DNA from: Nannobrachium achirus
Taxonomy: Eukaryota; Chordata; Actinopteri; Myctophiformes; Myctophidae
DNA: 64,000 nt
Reading direction: 5' to 3'
Assembly: GCA_963921795.1 (NCBI GenBank)
Contig: OY997651.1
Location: 56,774,012 to 56,838,011 of the forward strand
This document shows, piece by piece, positions 49,787 through 61,319 of the stretch. The notes beneath the pieces were generated by a model. The model was not told where the DNA came from, ran no database searches, and was given only the letters and a program-made list of their open reading frames with translations. The position numbers and the translations under genes are program-made. Within the stretch, counting starts at the first letter, position 1. Every line of letters begins with the position of its first letter.

Positions 49787-50046
49787 TCACTGTCGGGCAG
49801 AATCCTCATATCTCCAAGTTTCACATTTGTAAATTTTTTCGCAAAGCAAAGCCCTGCTTCATCATACAAGGCCGTCGCACAAAAGTAGTGAAAACAGCCG
49901 ATCTACAAGCACACAACGCCTCGCGGTGCGAGGCGTTGTGTGCTTGTAGATCAGCTGTTTTCACTATAGTTTAAATCATTTTTAAAATGATAAATACAAA
50001 ACTAACGGTTTTGGACATACAAGGTTTCCACCCGACAACGACGACA
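49787..50046. mobile_element. GTCACTGTCGGGCAGAA-type element
   Basis: GTCACTGTCGGGCAGAATCC and the inverted right end GGTTTCCACCCGACAACGAC. Its module (49886-49966) is near perfect. The left 115 bp recur at 56540-56655. Confidence 0.65.
49886..49966. repeat. Palindrome module, GCACAC variant
   Basis: Flanks TAGTGAAAACAG and CTGTTTTCACTA are complementary. The inner arms have AAGCACACAACG and CGTTGTGTGCTT where other copies have AAGCTCACAACG; both arms changed together. Loop GGT. Confidence 0.9.
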
Positions 50047-50106
50047 TATAACTCATGTAATTGGCCCACTTGTCATGATCTGAAATGGCAAAGTACTGTA
50101 GCAGCA

Positions 50107-50138
50107 GCGCTATAGAGAGAGATCTCTCTCTATAGCGC
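50107..50138. repeat. 32-bp perfect palindrome
   Basis: GCGCTATAGAGAGAGA followed directly by its exact complement. No similarity to the main module. Confidence 0.85.
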
Positions 50139-50357
50139 GCAATGAACCAGCAGGCTGTAAAGCAGGTGGTAGGCAACCTTGAAGGGATATTTTACTTCAA
50201 AAATGTTACTTTTTGTAATTAGATATTTGATATGAGGCCCATCTTAGTAAAACTGATGACTTTTCCCAAATGAAAACAATGAATTGTATTTTAACTCTCT
50301 CGTTGCAATCAATTAAATCTCTTTGAAGGTCAAAGATGCCATGGTCTCCATAGACTT

Positions 50358-50798
50358 CAGGGTTTCCTGCAGGAAAAAGTCTTGACCAGGGGGGGATCTC
50401 ATGGCGCACGCGCGAAGCGCGTGCGCCGAAATTTTTTGATAATTAATTAATGAATTTGAGTAATTAATTCATTTAATTTTTAATATTAATTCTTATTTTT
50501 GCCCTATAAAAACACATGAATGTGCCCATGATGACGGAAAACACAACTACATGCTATCATCCACATTTATTCAACATTGAATAACTACGTTTTTCACAGG
50601 ACAGTGTAACTTGTTTTTTTTCCCCCAGGTTAATCAACCAGCACTCGTGCCATATAAATAGAAGTCTACAGCACAGTAAAAAAACAACATTGGTGTAAAG
50701 TAACTAAGTAGATTTACTTAAGTAGCCTACTGTACTTATACTGTACAAAGGAGATTTTCAGGTATTTGTACTTTACTTCGTTGTGAGTAAATGAGAAG

Positions 50799-50856
<58 letters not shown>

Positions 50857-51117
50857 ACGCAATCTACGACTCGCTGTGCAGCTGTGTCACTGTCAAGTTG
50901 ACCTAGGCTCGGCTCTCAGAGAACTTCAAAAGAAGTTAACGACCGTCAATTAAGCAGCATGCGCTGCTCTGCCAGTGAGGCACAAGTAACTTCACTTGGC
51001 TGCCATGTTTGAAAGATAGGGTTGGTATGGGGGTTAAACATGCAATTTCGCGATCGCGATCATGCCTAGTACATTGTTGGAGGTCCAAAAAGTTTTTTTG
51101 AAAAAAAAAAAAAATTG

Positions 51118-51153
<36 letters not shown>

Positions 51154-51224
51154 CCCTTGGGGGGGCGGGGGGGTTTTCAGGCCGGGCGGGGCGCCTGGCC
51201 TGTAAAGTGCTGCAGGAAACCCTG
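50358..51224. mobile_element. CAGGGTTTCCTGCAG hAT-type element
   Basis: CAGGGTTTCCTGCAG and CTGCAGGAAACCCTG are perfect 15-bp ends, with GACTT on both sides. A GC-rich hairpin GGCGCACGCGC-GAA-GCGCGTGCGCC is at 50403-50427. Inside are a (TC)n tract (50802-50855), a CAGTGGTGG-type fragment and a T run. Confidence 0.72.
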
Positions 51225-51518
51225 GACTTCCATGTAATTCATAGTGCACGGATCATGCACGCCCATGCCTAGATCATGCACCACGCTTGTGCACGCTGTT
51301 CACAGCTTTCAAACAAAAAAATCCGCTTGGAAATCCGTTCAGGCATTCATGACATAGCAGCCATTACATTATGTTTTCTTCAAATGTAAACAAACATGGC
51401 TGCCATTTTTGAAAGATGGGGTTGGTTATGGGGGTTAAACATGCAATTTCGCGATCGCGATCATGCCCATTTCATTTTTTGCGGTCCAAAAAACATTTTT
51501 GAAAAAAAAAAAAAAAAG
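50998..51518. repeat. Two direct copies of a 120-bp segment
   Basis: GGGGGTTAAACATGCAATTT, CGCGATCGCGATCATGCC and GGTCCAAAAA occur at 50998-51118 and 51398-51518, one inside and one outside the CAGGGTTTCC element. Confidence 0.75.
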
Positions 51519-51626
51519 AAATCTTCAAAAACTGCCCAAACTCGGAAAACTCGGTTGGCACAGGTAGGGTACCTATACAAACTCGGGAAACTCGGGGTTG
51601 GCACTGAAAGCGATAAGTTCAAGTTC

Positions 51627-51760
51627 AAGGGGGCGGCAGTGGCTCAGGGGTAGAGAAACTGTCATTGATTCGAACACGGAGGGTTCCCAGTTCGATCCCG
51701 GGCTCCCCCAGAGTTAGTGTCAAAGAGTCCTTGATCAAGACTCTGAACCCCTGAGTGTGA
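51627..51760 (+). mobile_element. tRNA-headed SINE, 5' part
   Basis: GGCGGCAGTGGCTCAGGGGT and GTTCCCAGTTCGATCCCGGG, matching the SINE at 40431; the tail is missing. Confidence 0.75.
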
Positions 51761-52011
51761 TTGATCATACTGTAGAATGTAGTACAGCCTACATGTGAGT
51801 AGCAGAGTAGGGCTGTCACAACTTTTTTACATGATGATTCATTGTCACTCAAATAACTGCGATTAACAATTTAATTGTGGTTTTGTCGTTGACAATTACA
51901 TTTCTGTTTGGCTTGTAGGCTTTGAAGTTGCACATGGCAGATATGACACAACCTAAATATACAAAGAAATGTCCGACATATTTGACAACTTTACTTAAAA
52001 AAAGAACATTG

Positions 52012-52094
52012 ATAGTGGAAATAGCCGATCTACAAGCTCACAACATGTCGCATCACAATGAGTTGTGAGCTACTAGATCTGCTATTTCCACTAT
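52012..52094. repeat. Palindrome module, flanks ATAGTGGAAATAG
   Basis: ATAGTGGAAATAG and CTATTTCCACTAT are exact 13-bp complements; the inner arms (ACATGTCGC / CACAATGAGTTG) have decayed. It lies in an element resembling the ACAATTATGTAATAATTGTGAC type. Confidence 0.82.
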
Positions 52095-52314
52095 TTTAGG
52101 AAATGTTTAAAAAAATATTTCCCCCCCCCAAAATGTAAACAATTATGATGATTATGACAAATTAATTGCGATAGACAATTATGTAATAATTGTGACAGAC
52201 CTAGGTTTAACAACTAACCTTGTATTGGTCCATCATGACCGTTGAGTGTAATTGATCATAGAATGTTGTACAGCCTACATGTGAGTTGTTTATGAAAAGC
52301 AGAAGTGCTTAGAG

Positions 52315-53153
52315 CAGGGGTGGGCAACTTTAATGAGAGAGCCATTATGTTAAAATGTTCTCCAGAGGCCCACAATGCATATAGAAAAGCTCAAAAACAA
52401 AGCTCAAAACGTGTCGCTCTGCGACACGTTTTGAGCTTGTAGATCGGCTATTTTTGAATTGCAACCATGAAAAGTAACATTTTTCAAATGCATTATGTTC
52501 TTATGTTAACTTTATGAGCTTAAATAAAAGGACAACAAAAGTGAGTGTTAAAATGTTTTCATTTGCTTCGTTCTATTGTTTTATCGTGCTTATCGTGCTA
52601 AAAAGTGGGGCATGCGTACGCATGGGGGCATGCGTACAAGTGGCTAAATATGTATTTTTAGACACAATAAGCCAGCAGTTTCTTCTATTGCTATTTACAG
52701 TAACACTTCTAGCCCCCATAACTCTCATCCAACCATCAAAGTGTGCGTTGTATCTTGGGAATGGGCTTATTCTGTGTAAAATGACATATTTAGCTACTTG
52801 TACGCATGCCCCCAACCACTGAAATAAGAATCTCTAAAACAATAGAAAAAAGTAAATGAAATAATTTTAACACTCATCTTTTCTATTCTTTAATTATAAT
52901 CTAAAATATGAACCCTTGTTGTAAAAAAATAAAGTTGTCCTTTAAATAAAAATATATCGGACAAAAAACAAAACAAAGACTAATGCTAAGTCATTACGCT
53001 ACTAATATATACTGAAGTAATTAAATTGAGTCATGTTTGCATGGTTGGAATTGTAACAGCTGAAACCAATAATATATCAGTATTCCAGTATTAACCAGTG
53101 AAGTGAAGTTGGGGGGTGCATGTGGCCCTCGGGCTGCCAGTTGTCCATGTATG
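52315..53153. mobile_element. CAGGGGTGGGCAACTT hAT-type element
   Basis: Left end CAGGGGTGGGCAACTT; right end degraded (GCCAGTTGTCCATGTATG). A perfect 8-bp duplication GCTTAGAG (52307-52314, 53154-53161). Contains a module (52396-52457) and a nested TIR element (about 52624-52813, ends GGGGGCATGCGTACAAGTGG). Confidence 0.82.
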
Positions 53154-53307
53154 GCTTAGAGAGTTTGTTATGAAGGGAACATGTTATTTAATTATCAAAA
53201 GTACTTTATTGAGTCAAAAACACGCAACAATTCAATACCTAGTACAGTGTTTCAACTGTTTTCCTTCTACATGTTTTACGTATGCACCCTGTGGCGCAAT
53301 TTGTAAT

Positions 53308-53630
53308 CGCACATGGGTTCTGGGCGACCGGTTAGCTACTCACCAGTGTCGTTTTACTGAGGTTAGGGTTAGGTTTAGGCATAGTTTTACTGAGGTTAGG
53401 GTTAGGTTTAGGCATAGTTTTACTGAGGTTAGGGTTAGGTTTAGGTATAGTTTGACTGAGGTAAGGGTTAGGTTTAGGCATAGTTTTACTGAGGTCAGGG
53501 ACGGGTTAAGGTTAGGGTTAACACCCGGCACCTCCGCACGGTGCAAAAGAAGCGCTCTCCTTGCTCCGGTTCAGCCAATCAAAAGCATCCGTGGGCCGGG
53601 TTTGCCCAGAACTCATGTGCGTTTCCAAAT
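53308..53630. mobile_element. GGTTAGGGTTAGG repeat element
   Basis: Inverted ends CACATGGGTTCTGGGC and GCCCAGAACTCATGTG enclose about five 39-bp units with TTTACTGAGGTTAGGGTTAG. It is the source of the repeated FTEVRVRFR frame and not a gene. Confidence 0.7.
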
Positions 53631-53931
53631 AACACGTCCCTGTGTGAGAGACATTTCAACGCCCTTTTTTGTGCATGTAAAACAAAGAAACCTTCACCTA
53701 AACAAATACAAATTAATAACACAATACACCACGAGTACAGGTCCCAAAGCCAATTTTTTCATAAATTTCATTAGTACATTTGTTCGAGAGAGAAAGAATA
53801 ATAATACAAATTTAACAGATCATACACGTGTCTGATATAATTTATCAATGATTAAAAAATAAATACAAATTAAAAAAAGCATTTGTTTCCATTCAACGTA
53901 CAGCTTATTCGTATGAATCTACTGGTATGTG

Positions 53932-54402
53932 CAGGGGTGTCACACCAAATTCCGGGCCCTGGGTACAAGGATTCATTCACACTTTGTGCTTTAACTATTG
54001 AAAAATAGCAGATATACAAGAGCACTCGTGCCACGCTGCGAGCTTGTAGATTTTTTGAAAACCTATGTTTCTATGTCAGTGGTGCTCAAATATTTTCACG
54101 TGAAGGACCCCCAAAATGATATGTATTTGGCCACGGATGTCCATCACAAAATATTTAGTTCCAGGGACCCCCCAGAAGCAGAATTTTAGTTACAAATGTT
54201 CGCTTAAAAAATACATATATTCAAAGATTTTCACACATTTTCACGACTTTTCAAAAATAGCAGATCTACAAGCTTGCAGTGCGGCACTTGGTGCCACGCT
54301 GTGAGCTTGTATATCTGCTATTTTTCAATAGCTAAAGTATAAAATAATTAAGGCCTCTCCACCTTGGGCCCTGGAAACTCAGTCCCACATCCCCCTCCCC
54401 TG
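53932..54402. mobile_element. hAT-type two-palindrome element next to the zinc-finger stop codon
   Basis: CAGGGGTGTCACACC to CCCTCCCCTG with a perfect 8-bp duplication GGTATGTG (53924-53931, 54403-54410). Modules at 53996-54063 and 54250-54332. The zinc-finger stop is 42 bp away, so the element is likely transcribed as 3' UTR. Confidence 0.88.
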
Positions 54403-54443
54403 GGTATGTGCATTTGGACCCAAGCGTTTGCCACAAACGGCAG

Positions 54444-55309
54444 CTAAAGGGTTTCTCCCCCTGCATGAGTCTTCATGTGTTGCTTCAGATCCCGCTTGTC
54501 ACTAAAGCCTTTGTCACAGACGGTACAAGCGAATGGCTTCTCTCCAGTATGAGTCCTGATGTGTCTTTTTAAATCGCCGCTGTCGCAAAAGCCTTTTGTG
54601 CAAAACTCACAAACAAAGGGCTTCTCCCCTGTATGCGTCCGCATGTGAATTTTCAGGAGATTGGAGTAACCAAAGCCTTTGCCACAAACCGTACAGGTGA
54701 AAGGCTTAGTATGAGTCCTCATGTGCGTCGTTAGTTGATCCTGCCGGATATAGGTTTTGCTGCAAATCGTACAACCGAACGGCCTCTCCCCCGTATGAGT
54801 GCTCATGTGTGTCGTCAGCCTGTCCTTGCGATGAAAGACTTTGTCGCAAACCGCGCAACTGAAACTTTTCTTCCCCGTGTGACTCTGCATGGAGTTGGTT
54901 TCTCGTTTCTCGTTGCTCATAGGGAATCCCTGTCCTTCGACATGTTGTGTCTTCTGTGGCTTCGGCGCGTTTAAAGGTGGCTGATCTACGCTGGGATCCC
55001 ACTCGTCTTCGGCGATGTCGGGACATTGCGGTTCCGCAGACGCCCAGTAGTCCATGTACGCTTGCGATTGCATGTGTTCAGTCGAGGTGCCGGCAACAGG
55101 CTCGGTGTCTCTGTTTTCGTGATTGTCACCCTCACTTTTCACTGCTGGTAATAATGGCGGCTTTGGCCAGTCTGCCTCTTCTGGTCTTTGAAACGGATCC
55201 TCCGGTTCCTCTTTGATGCGCGGAGGCGCCGGTTCCTCCCGGACAAGATCGGGGCGCCTTTCCTCTTCGGGGGAAACCTCCTCTTTACACGCAGGGAGGC
55301 GCAGGAAGC
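54444..55309 (-). CDS. Zinc-finger gene last exon
   Basis: Acceptor TTCCTAG precedes 55309. The exon begins GFLRLPACKEEVSPEEERRP and ends in five fingers with C..C and H...H in each. Specificity positions (-1, 2, 3, 6) read R-D-R-T, R-D-Q-T, Y-N-L-I, D-G-D-R and D-R-D-Q. The linker between fingers 2 and 3 is THTKPF, two residues short of the usual THTGEKPF. The frame stays open about 115 bp upstream of the acceptor, but that part has no domain similarity and is treated as intron. Confidence 0.85.
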
Positions 55310-58300
55310 CTAGGAATAAAAAAACAGTTTGACATTTAATCCATATAATCCATTCACTCCCTAGCTTCCGCTGTGGACTGAAGACTCGCCTTAAACCCAT
55401 AGCACTACTGTTACACTGTGACACATTATCTTGCTTATTGTAAATCGATTTGGATTAAAAGCATCTGCTAAATGCCTAAACTGTAAACTGTAAAATTATG
55501 TAATGCTTTAACTATTGAAAAATAGCAGATCTGCTATTATTGAAGTCATGAAAAGTTGTGCAAATCTTTGAATATCTCATTTTTAAAGTGAATATTTGTA
55601 ACTAAAATATTTGCTTCTGGGGGGTCCCTGATACAAAATATTTTGAGACGGAGGTCGGCGGGCCAAATACATATAATTTTGGGGGTCCTTGACATGAAAG
55701 AGTTTGAGAACCACTGACGTAGAAACGTGTTTTTCAAAAAAACCTTAGAAGGATTTAGAAGACACTTATAGAATCGGGTCAACATTCAAATGTTCATGAT
55801 TTTTCAATAATAGCAGATCTACAAGCTCGCAACGCGGCACTCGGTGCTGCGCTGTGAGCTTGTATATCTGCTATTTTTTTAAGGTTAAAAGCATAAAATA
55901 ATAATACGCAATAATGCGTACCCGGTCTAAATGGATTTTTTAATGAAAAGCTAGTGCATGCATATCCACTTCATTGCCCAAGTTACAGTTACAGTACCCA
56001 CCTCGAGCCACCCAGCGGCCACCGCACGGAAATAAGCGGCGGTGGAGTCGGATGCGTTTTATTTCATGACAAAAATAATGTTTTTTACAGAGTGGGTGGG
56101 GTGCTGAGAGGTTTCCCACCGCAGAGCATAGACCTTCAACAACGCAAAACTACCTTTGGTTTGGTGAGTAGCGAAGTAGTTTAGTTTATTTTGACTGAAG
56201 TTGAGGGGTAGAGAAATCCTGTTCTAGTCTTTTTAGCCAGCTGCCTGTCAGAGTGCCAGTGCAGCTGACGCTCTAGACCAGAGCTAAGCCTCGCATAGCC
56301 AGACAAATCTGCCATTGCAAAAAAAGGATGATAATAATCTGCCCTTGGCAGATTAGGTCTGGCCCCGCTCAGTTATTCAAACATGTCACGACTCTCAAAC
56401 CAGATAATGCTCTGCGATATAATAAGCCCGAGTCTGACAACAAATTAATGTAATCTCTCTCTGACATGCACCCTCTATGACAGTGTTTCTCAACCTTTTT
56501 TCTGTTTCTCTTTTCCATGGGCACACCAACATAATACGGGGGTGTAAATATTGTCACTGTCGGGAAGAAACCTTGTATCTCCAAGTTTCAACTTTGTACG
56601 TTTCTTCGCAAAGTAAAGTCCTGCTTCATCATACAAGGCTGTCGCACAACAGTAGTGAAAACAGCAGATCTACAGCGTTGTGTGCTTGTAGATCGGCTTG
56701 TAGATCGGCTTGTAGATCGGCGTTTGCAGATCTGTTATTTACTGCGCACGATGCCGGTCCGCTAGGATATAGCTGAGGCTAATGCTTCGGTGTCGGGTTA
56801 CATTCAGCGACTCAGCCACCACAGCACTGCGCAGGGCAAACTGAGCAAGACTCGTGTCATCAACATGTATCTGTCCCATATAGCGCCACCATCAGGCCGA
56901 TTTTTTCAAACACATTTTTGGACACTGCTCCTTACATATTTTGCCCTCAAATCACACAAAGTGGTACACAGTATGTCTAGAGTCATGTCATCACATGGAT
57001 CTGTCCCATTTAGCGCCACCATCAGGCAGATTTTTACATGCGACATGTAAAAATCATCTTATCTCGGGGACTGCCCCATAGGTCGAACTCCCATTGGGTC
57101 GAACAGCGTCGGCAGGTTAGATAATCACCCGCGAGCGTCGGCAGGTTAGATAATCACCCGCGTCACGGTTACTGAGGTTAGGTTTAGGGTTAGAGTTAGG
57201 CATAGTTTTACTGAGGTTAGGATTAGGATTTGGGTTAGAGTTTGGTGGTCGATCCAAAGGGTGTTCGACCTAATGACATGTTACCACTTATCTCCCGATT
57301 CGGGAGTCTTACTGGTAGTTACTTTATCATTGATCAATTAAGCAATATTACACGAGAGGGTGTGGGATAACTGAATTATTTGCACGACTGTGATGCGTCA
57401 GGAACGAGCCGTAGGCGAGTTCCGCCGAGCATCACAGGAGTGTTGCTGGAGTGTTGCTGCGAAAATAGCCGATATACAAGTAACAACGCGGCGCGACGAC
57501 GCGTTGTCACTTGTAGATCGGCTATTTTCGCTGCACGTCACGATACCATTGTATGACAACAACTCCGGTACGAGTGGCTACTGTGCTTTCCACTGCAAGC
57601 TGCTACTGTGTTTTTTCCTCCAGAGGGCGCAGCTGTGCCATATATGGGATAATCAGGTGCAGTGGCGGAGTGATACATTCTTCATGTGATTAGGCCCAGG
57701 TCTAGCAGTGCATCTGTGCTCGTTTGATGCACGGTTGGAGAGCCTGTTTTCCATTGAGAGCCGGACTACTTGTTGTATAATGTAAATTATTTGGCTGTGG
57801 ATGGATCCTTTGGAGATCACTTGACTAGCAAGTTTATGCTCCGTTTTGAGGAGTTTGGTCACGTCATTCACGCCAGGCACAGTCATATGGCTAATCACTC
57901 AAGTACAGTAGGGATGGGAAAATATGGAAATTTCATTCACGATTATTGTGACCAAAACATTTGCGATTTACGATATTATCGTGATAATCCAATCATCCCC
58001 AACACCCATTATCCTGGAGCGGAACATTTGGCCAAAAATAGCCGATCTACAAGCTCACAACGCGCCGCGTTGCGACACGTTGTGAGCTTGTAGACCGACA
58101 TGCCACTGGGAGCTCTCTCTTCAGGCTATTTTTTGGAGAGATTTGGTAGAGAGCGAAAAAAGACTGTATCAAGTATGTTATTTCCAGATCCGTTTTACCA
58201 ATTATAGAGGGATAAAATGGTACCGGATGTGCAGCTTGGCAAATGAAAAAGAACATTGATAGTGGAAATAGCCAATCTACGAGCTCACAACGTGTGAGCT

Positions 58301-61202
58301 TTTAACCTCTTTTGGGTCACAGGCTAAAAAGTATAAAAAGTATAAAAAGATAAATACTGGCTCCACGGGGTTTGTCCATATACTGTATAACAGACCCTCA
58401 GCCGATAACTATAAGAGTTATCAGGCTGAAGGGATGTTATGTATAGACAACCACCAAGGAGCCAGTCATTATTCCGCTTATTACCCGGCTACTAAATAAA
58501 ATTAATAATTTAACTCAAAACTAAAAACACTAGTATTTCCTTTTTTACAGACGGCTGAAAGTATTCCACAAGTGTTGCGCTGGGCGCCCCCCCAGCACGA
58601 CACGGTCGCCTTGGAAAACAAGGAAGTGCTGATTAGATAGAATCCATTTTCTGACACTACGTCGTCCATTTCTCGCTTAAAATATAAAAAAAAAAAACTT
58701 GAGCAACATTTAGTTCTAAATGTCGCTGTGTGTTTGTTTACATGGCTGACATGTTGGTTACAGCACAGGATTCACGCAGCAAAGCCTGACTGCAGCAGGT
58801 GTTCTGAGCCTTTGATTAGCAGCGGTCTGTTATAGAGCGGAGCGGTCTGTTATCGGGGAATATCAGACCTCTGATTTCAGCGATTGACCAATCAGAATCA
58901 AGCATTCAAACAAGTCGGGTAATAATGGATGATGTTGATTCGTGGTTTATTTATAGCAGCTGACAATGTAACGTGAACGTGGCCACATTGTGCCAGACTG
59001 AAAGTGATATTGTTTTACCTGAGAGAGAGCTCCTTTCCTCATGTTGTGGAGGTTGTGGTTTCTCCCGGACCAGACTGGAGCTCCTCTCCTCTTTACACAC
59101 AAACAGAAGGAGAGAAGAGTTAGCATCAGCACTCATTGGGAGAGATTTATTCTCCTATTTATTGTTTTGTCAGTGTTCCTTTACTGTAGTATCGATCATA
59201 CTGATACTCAGTTTCCACCTCTCTCGCTGGTTGAGACACGCGCGCGCGCACACACACAGCACAGAGCACACACACAGCACAGAGAGCGCACAACGCCGCG
59301 CACGCGCACATACACGCGCACACACACACACACACACAGAACGCTGCTTGCAGCCCTTCTCCTGCCTCGTTTCTACTCAGTGTTCGCTGCCACTGTTGCA
59401 GTCTTTATTATCGTTGTTATTTACAGTATGTAAGCTAAAGACTCGTCAAGATGTTATGTGTGGAACCTTCGCAACCTGTTTTGATTGTAAACAAAACGCA
59501 GAAGTGCTGTTTGGAAATACTATGGATTTGAGTCCAATGAACACAGACAGAACAGACACCGAACTGTGAGACAAAGGGAGCTAACATGACCAACGTATCA
59601 AAGCACCTCCGTCCAGGACAGACACGCAGACCTAATAATAGGCCTACAAAGAATTAAAACTAGAACTAACTTGAAGCATACGACACAAGCCCACAGCCCA
59701 GTAAACTTGTTGATGCGTGTGTTGTTGTCATCCTGTTAGCGATAGCTAAAGCTCTCTCCGGTCTGGAGAGTGGATGTGTGACCGTGTGTGGATATGAACG
59801 GATGCAGTTTGAATAGGCAGGCCTCAGACTGGATGCAAAAGTTAGTATATGAATGGAAACCAAGATTATAGCGTTGACTATGGTCAGAAAGAAATTAATT
59901 TAGATGCTGTTGTGCTGCTTCACAACGTTACTTTTATGTGTATCCTACTTTGGTTCATTCCTTGTTATTTTAAAGGCCTGATTCAAAGAGAAAAACTAAA
60001 ATAAACCCTAACCCGAACCCTAAAACAAATCTAAAACATGTAGGCAACTATTTGTATTTTAGTTGAACTTAAATGCCCTTTGAATGTGTGACTAGTATCT
60101 CTGGCTTTTGAATAAGTGCAATTGTTTTCATTCATGTGAAAAAGTGTTATTATTTGGAAATGTTTGTTGAACATGCTGGTTGAAGCCGTGTCCAAACCTG
60201 GATGGTTCGAGCGGCGCGATTACACACAAAGTCAATGCAAAGACGAGACGCGCGGACGGTCGCAGCACGAACCATACGAAAGGGGCGGCGCGAACGGTTG
60301 CTTCGGTATCTTCGCACCTCTTGGAAAAATCCAACTGAAGCGACCTTCGCTTCACTCCCACTCCACCCATCGTGTCCTGACAGCCAATCAGCGTTGATGT
60401 TGTCCGGAGACATGGAAATGTTTTGGGTGTTTGGTGTTGGGACTCCCTTTTTTCCGGGTGTTTCGCATTGAATCCAACTGGACATGATTTTCTTTTTACC
60501 AACACGGACCTGTGCGACCAAAGTGAAGCGATAGAATCGACTAGTAAAGAAGAAATAGCTGCATCTTTGGACACAGCTTACGAGGAAAAGCAGTGACACT
60601 TGGTAAAAACTTTTTTTTTTTGTGGAAAAAAAAGGACTAATACATTGTGCAAGGCTTCCTGCATAGTCACTAACAGTTGGCAGAAGGTTTACGGTGTCCT
60701 ATATTTTGCATTTGTGCATGTGTAGACCCGCTAGGACAGTTTTGCCGACCATCCAGCCAGACTGACTATCTCACCAAGACTCTGTAGTGTCGTAAAAGTA
60801 ACAAATGCGGGAGACTCTCTATGCAAGTCTTAATCTAAGGCTAACACACACACACAGCTGGTGTTGAACATAAATGTAGTCATGTGTTTACCAACCTGCA
60901 GTGAAAGGACGGATGTCCACATCAAAATCCATGTCCAGCAGTTTGTTGTGTGTGTCCAGCAGAGTTTCTATCTGTCTCTTTCTATATTCTCTCTGAAAGA
61001 GGTTGCACATGAACTCTGCGGCCGCACTGAGGCGCTCCAACACGAACACTCTGACATTGAGCTTCACATCAAAGCAAACATCAGCACCGTGCTGCTGTTT
61101 CTCCAAAACACACAATATCTCCTCTCCCACCGACGCCATGTGTTCATTTATCAACAGCCGCACAGACTCCATTCGACTAATTTCACCTCCTTTATGAGAC
61201 AT
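54444..61202 (-). CDS. C2H2 zinc-finger protein gene (five fingers)
   Basis: Three-exon model: 61202-60896, 59090-59019 and 55309-54444. Lengths 307+72+866 give 1245 bp, a 414-residue protein plus stop. The 72-bp middle exon is phase 1 to 1 and can be skipped (390 aa). The N-terminal exon is the helical domain common at the start of teleost zinc-finger proteins. The middle is acidic, with IKEE and VKSE, which fit the SUMO-site pattern. Five C2H2 fingers occupy about residues 274-414. A nuclear DNA-binding regulator is the family expectation; the target is unknown. The stop codon lies about 40 bp from a hAT-type element that probably supplies the 3' UTR. Confidence 0.78.
57459..57531. repeat. 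Palindrome module, GTAACAACGCG variant
   Basis: GCGAAAATAG and CTATTTTCGC flank arms with ACAAGTAACAACGCG and CGCGTTGTCACTTGT. The CTCAC step of other copies is changed in both arms. Confidence 0.85.
58028..58132. repeat. Palindrome module interrupted in one arm
   Basis: Left arm normal (AATAGCCGATCTACAAGC); the right arm reads GAGCTTGTAGACCG, then about 26 unrelated bases, then GGCTATTTTTTGG. Confidence 0.75.
59019..59090 (-). CDS. Zinc-finger gene optional middle exon
   Basis: 72 bp, phase 1 to 1, with a pyrimidine-rich acceptor ending GTGTAAAG and donor GTAAAAC. It encodes EERSSSLVREKPQPPQHEER plus SSLS. This resembles the start of the last exon (KEE...DLVREEPAPP), so it looks like a duplicated segment. 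Use in mRNA is not proven. Confidence 0.5.
59091..60895. other. Zinc-finger gene intron 1
   Basis: Contains a CA-rich tract (59238-59340) and a GGATGGTTCGAGCGGCGCG-type repeat (about 60180-60440). Open frames across it (60128-60599) have no domain and lie in the repeat. Confidence 0.55.
60896..61202 (-). CDS. Zinc-finger gene first coding exon, N-terminal helical domain
   Basis: ATG at 61202-61200, donor GTTGGT after 60896, 307 bp, phase 1. It encodes MSHKGGEISRMESVRLLINE and includes VFVLERLSAAAEFM and LFQREYRKRQIETLLD. The pattern of leucine-rich helices followed by E.YR..I..LL is common in first exons of teleost C2H2 zinc-finger genes. The non-canonical donor context (GTTGGT) is a weak point; a second GT four bases on is possible but would break the frame. 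Confidence 0.72.
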
Positions 61203-61319
61203 TTTCACCAACTGTAATATACTGATATAATGTGTAAAGCAGAGCAGAACGCCAGGATTCTCCCCAGAACTAATACTCTACCAGAATAGACAATTTTAAT
61301 TATCAAGTTGTTGTCGCTA

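Larger units (their letters stand above)
37800..54443. other. Large intergenic stretch: repeats, no host gene recognised
   Basis: From the end of unit 3 to the zinc-finger gene. It contains the elements listed separately plus unplaced stretches (40700-41280, 43030-43480, 45060-45430, 46080-47230, 51240-51390) in which I see neither exons nor a clear repeat. Confidence 0.6.
55310..59018. other. Zinc-finger gene intron 2
   Basis: Contains a SINE/LINE-type tail (55446-55492), a two-palindrome-family fragment (55500-55890), a GTCACTGTCGGG fragment (56540-56745), a TAGCGCCACC array fragment (56865-57310) with a GGTCGAACTCCC element (57083-57276), modules at 57459-57531 and 58028-58132, and an imperfect hairpin at 58369-58461. 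Confidence 0.6.

Noticed and set aside
53116-53835. 239-residue open frame with repeated FTEVRVRFR
   Set aside because: The repeat comes from a GGTTAGGGTTAGG tandem array inside a TIR element; no domain and no splice or start context.
55310-55424. Zinc-finger start at the ATG near 55424
   Set aside because: The stretch before the acceptor at 55310 lacks any domain and resembles intron, while a well-matched first exon with the right phase exists at 61202-60896.
60128-60599. Two overlapping minus-strand frames of about 148 residues
   Set aside because: They cover a GC-rich repeat within the zinc-finger intron and resemble no domain.
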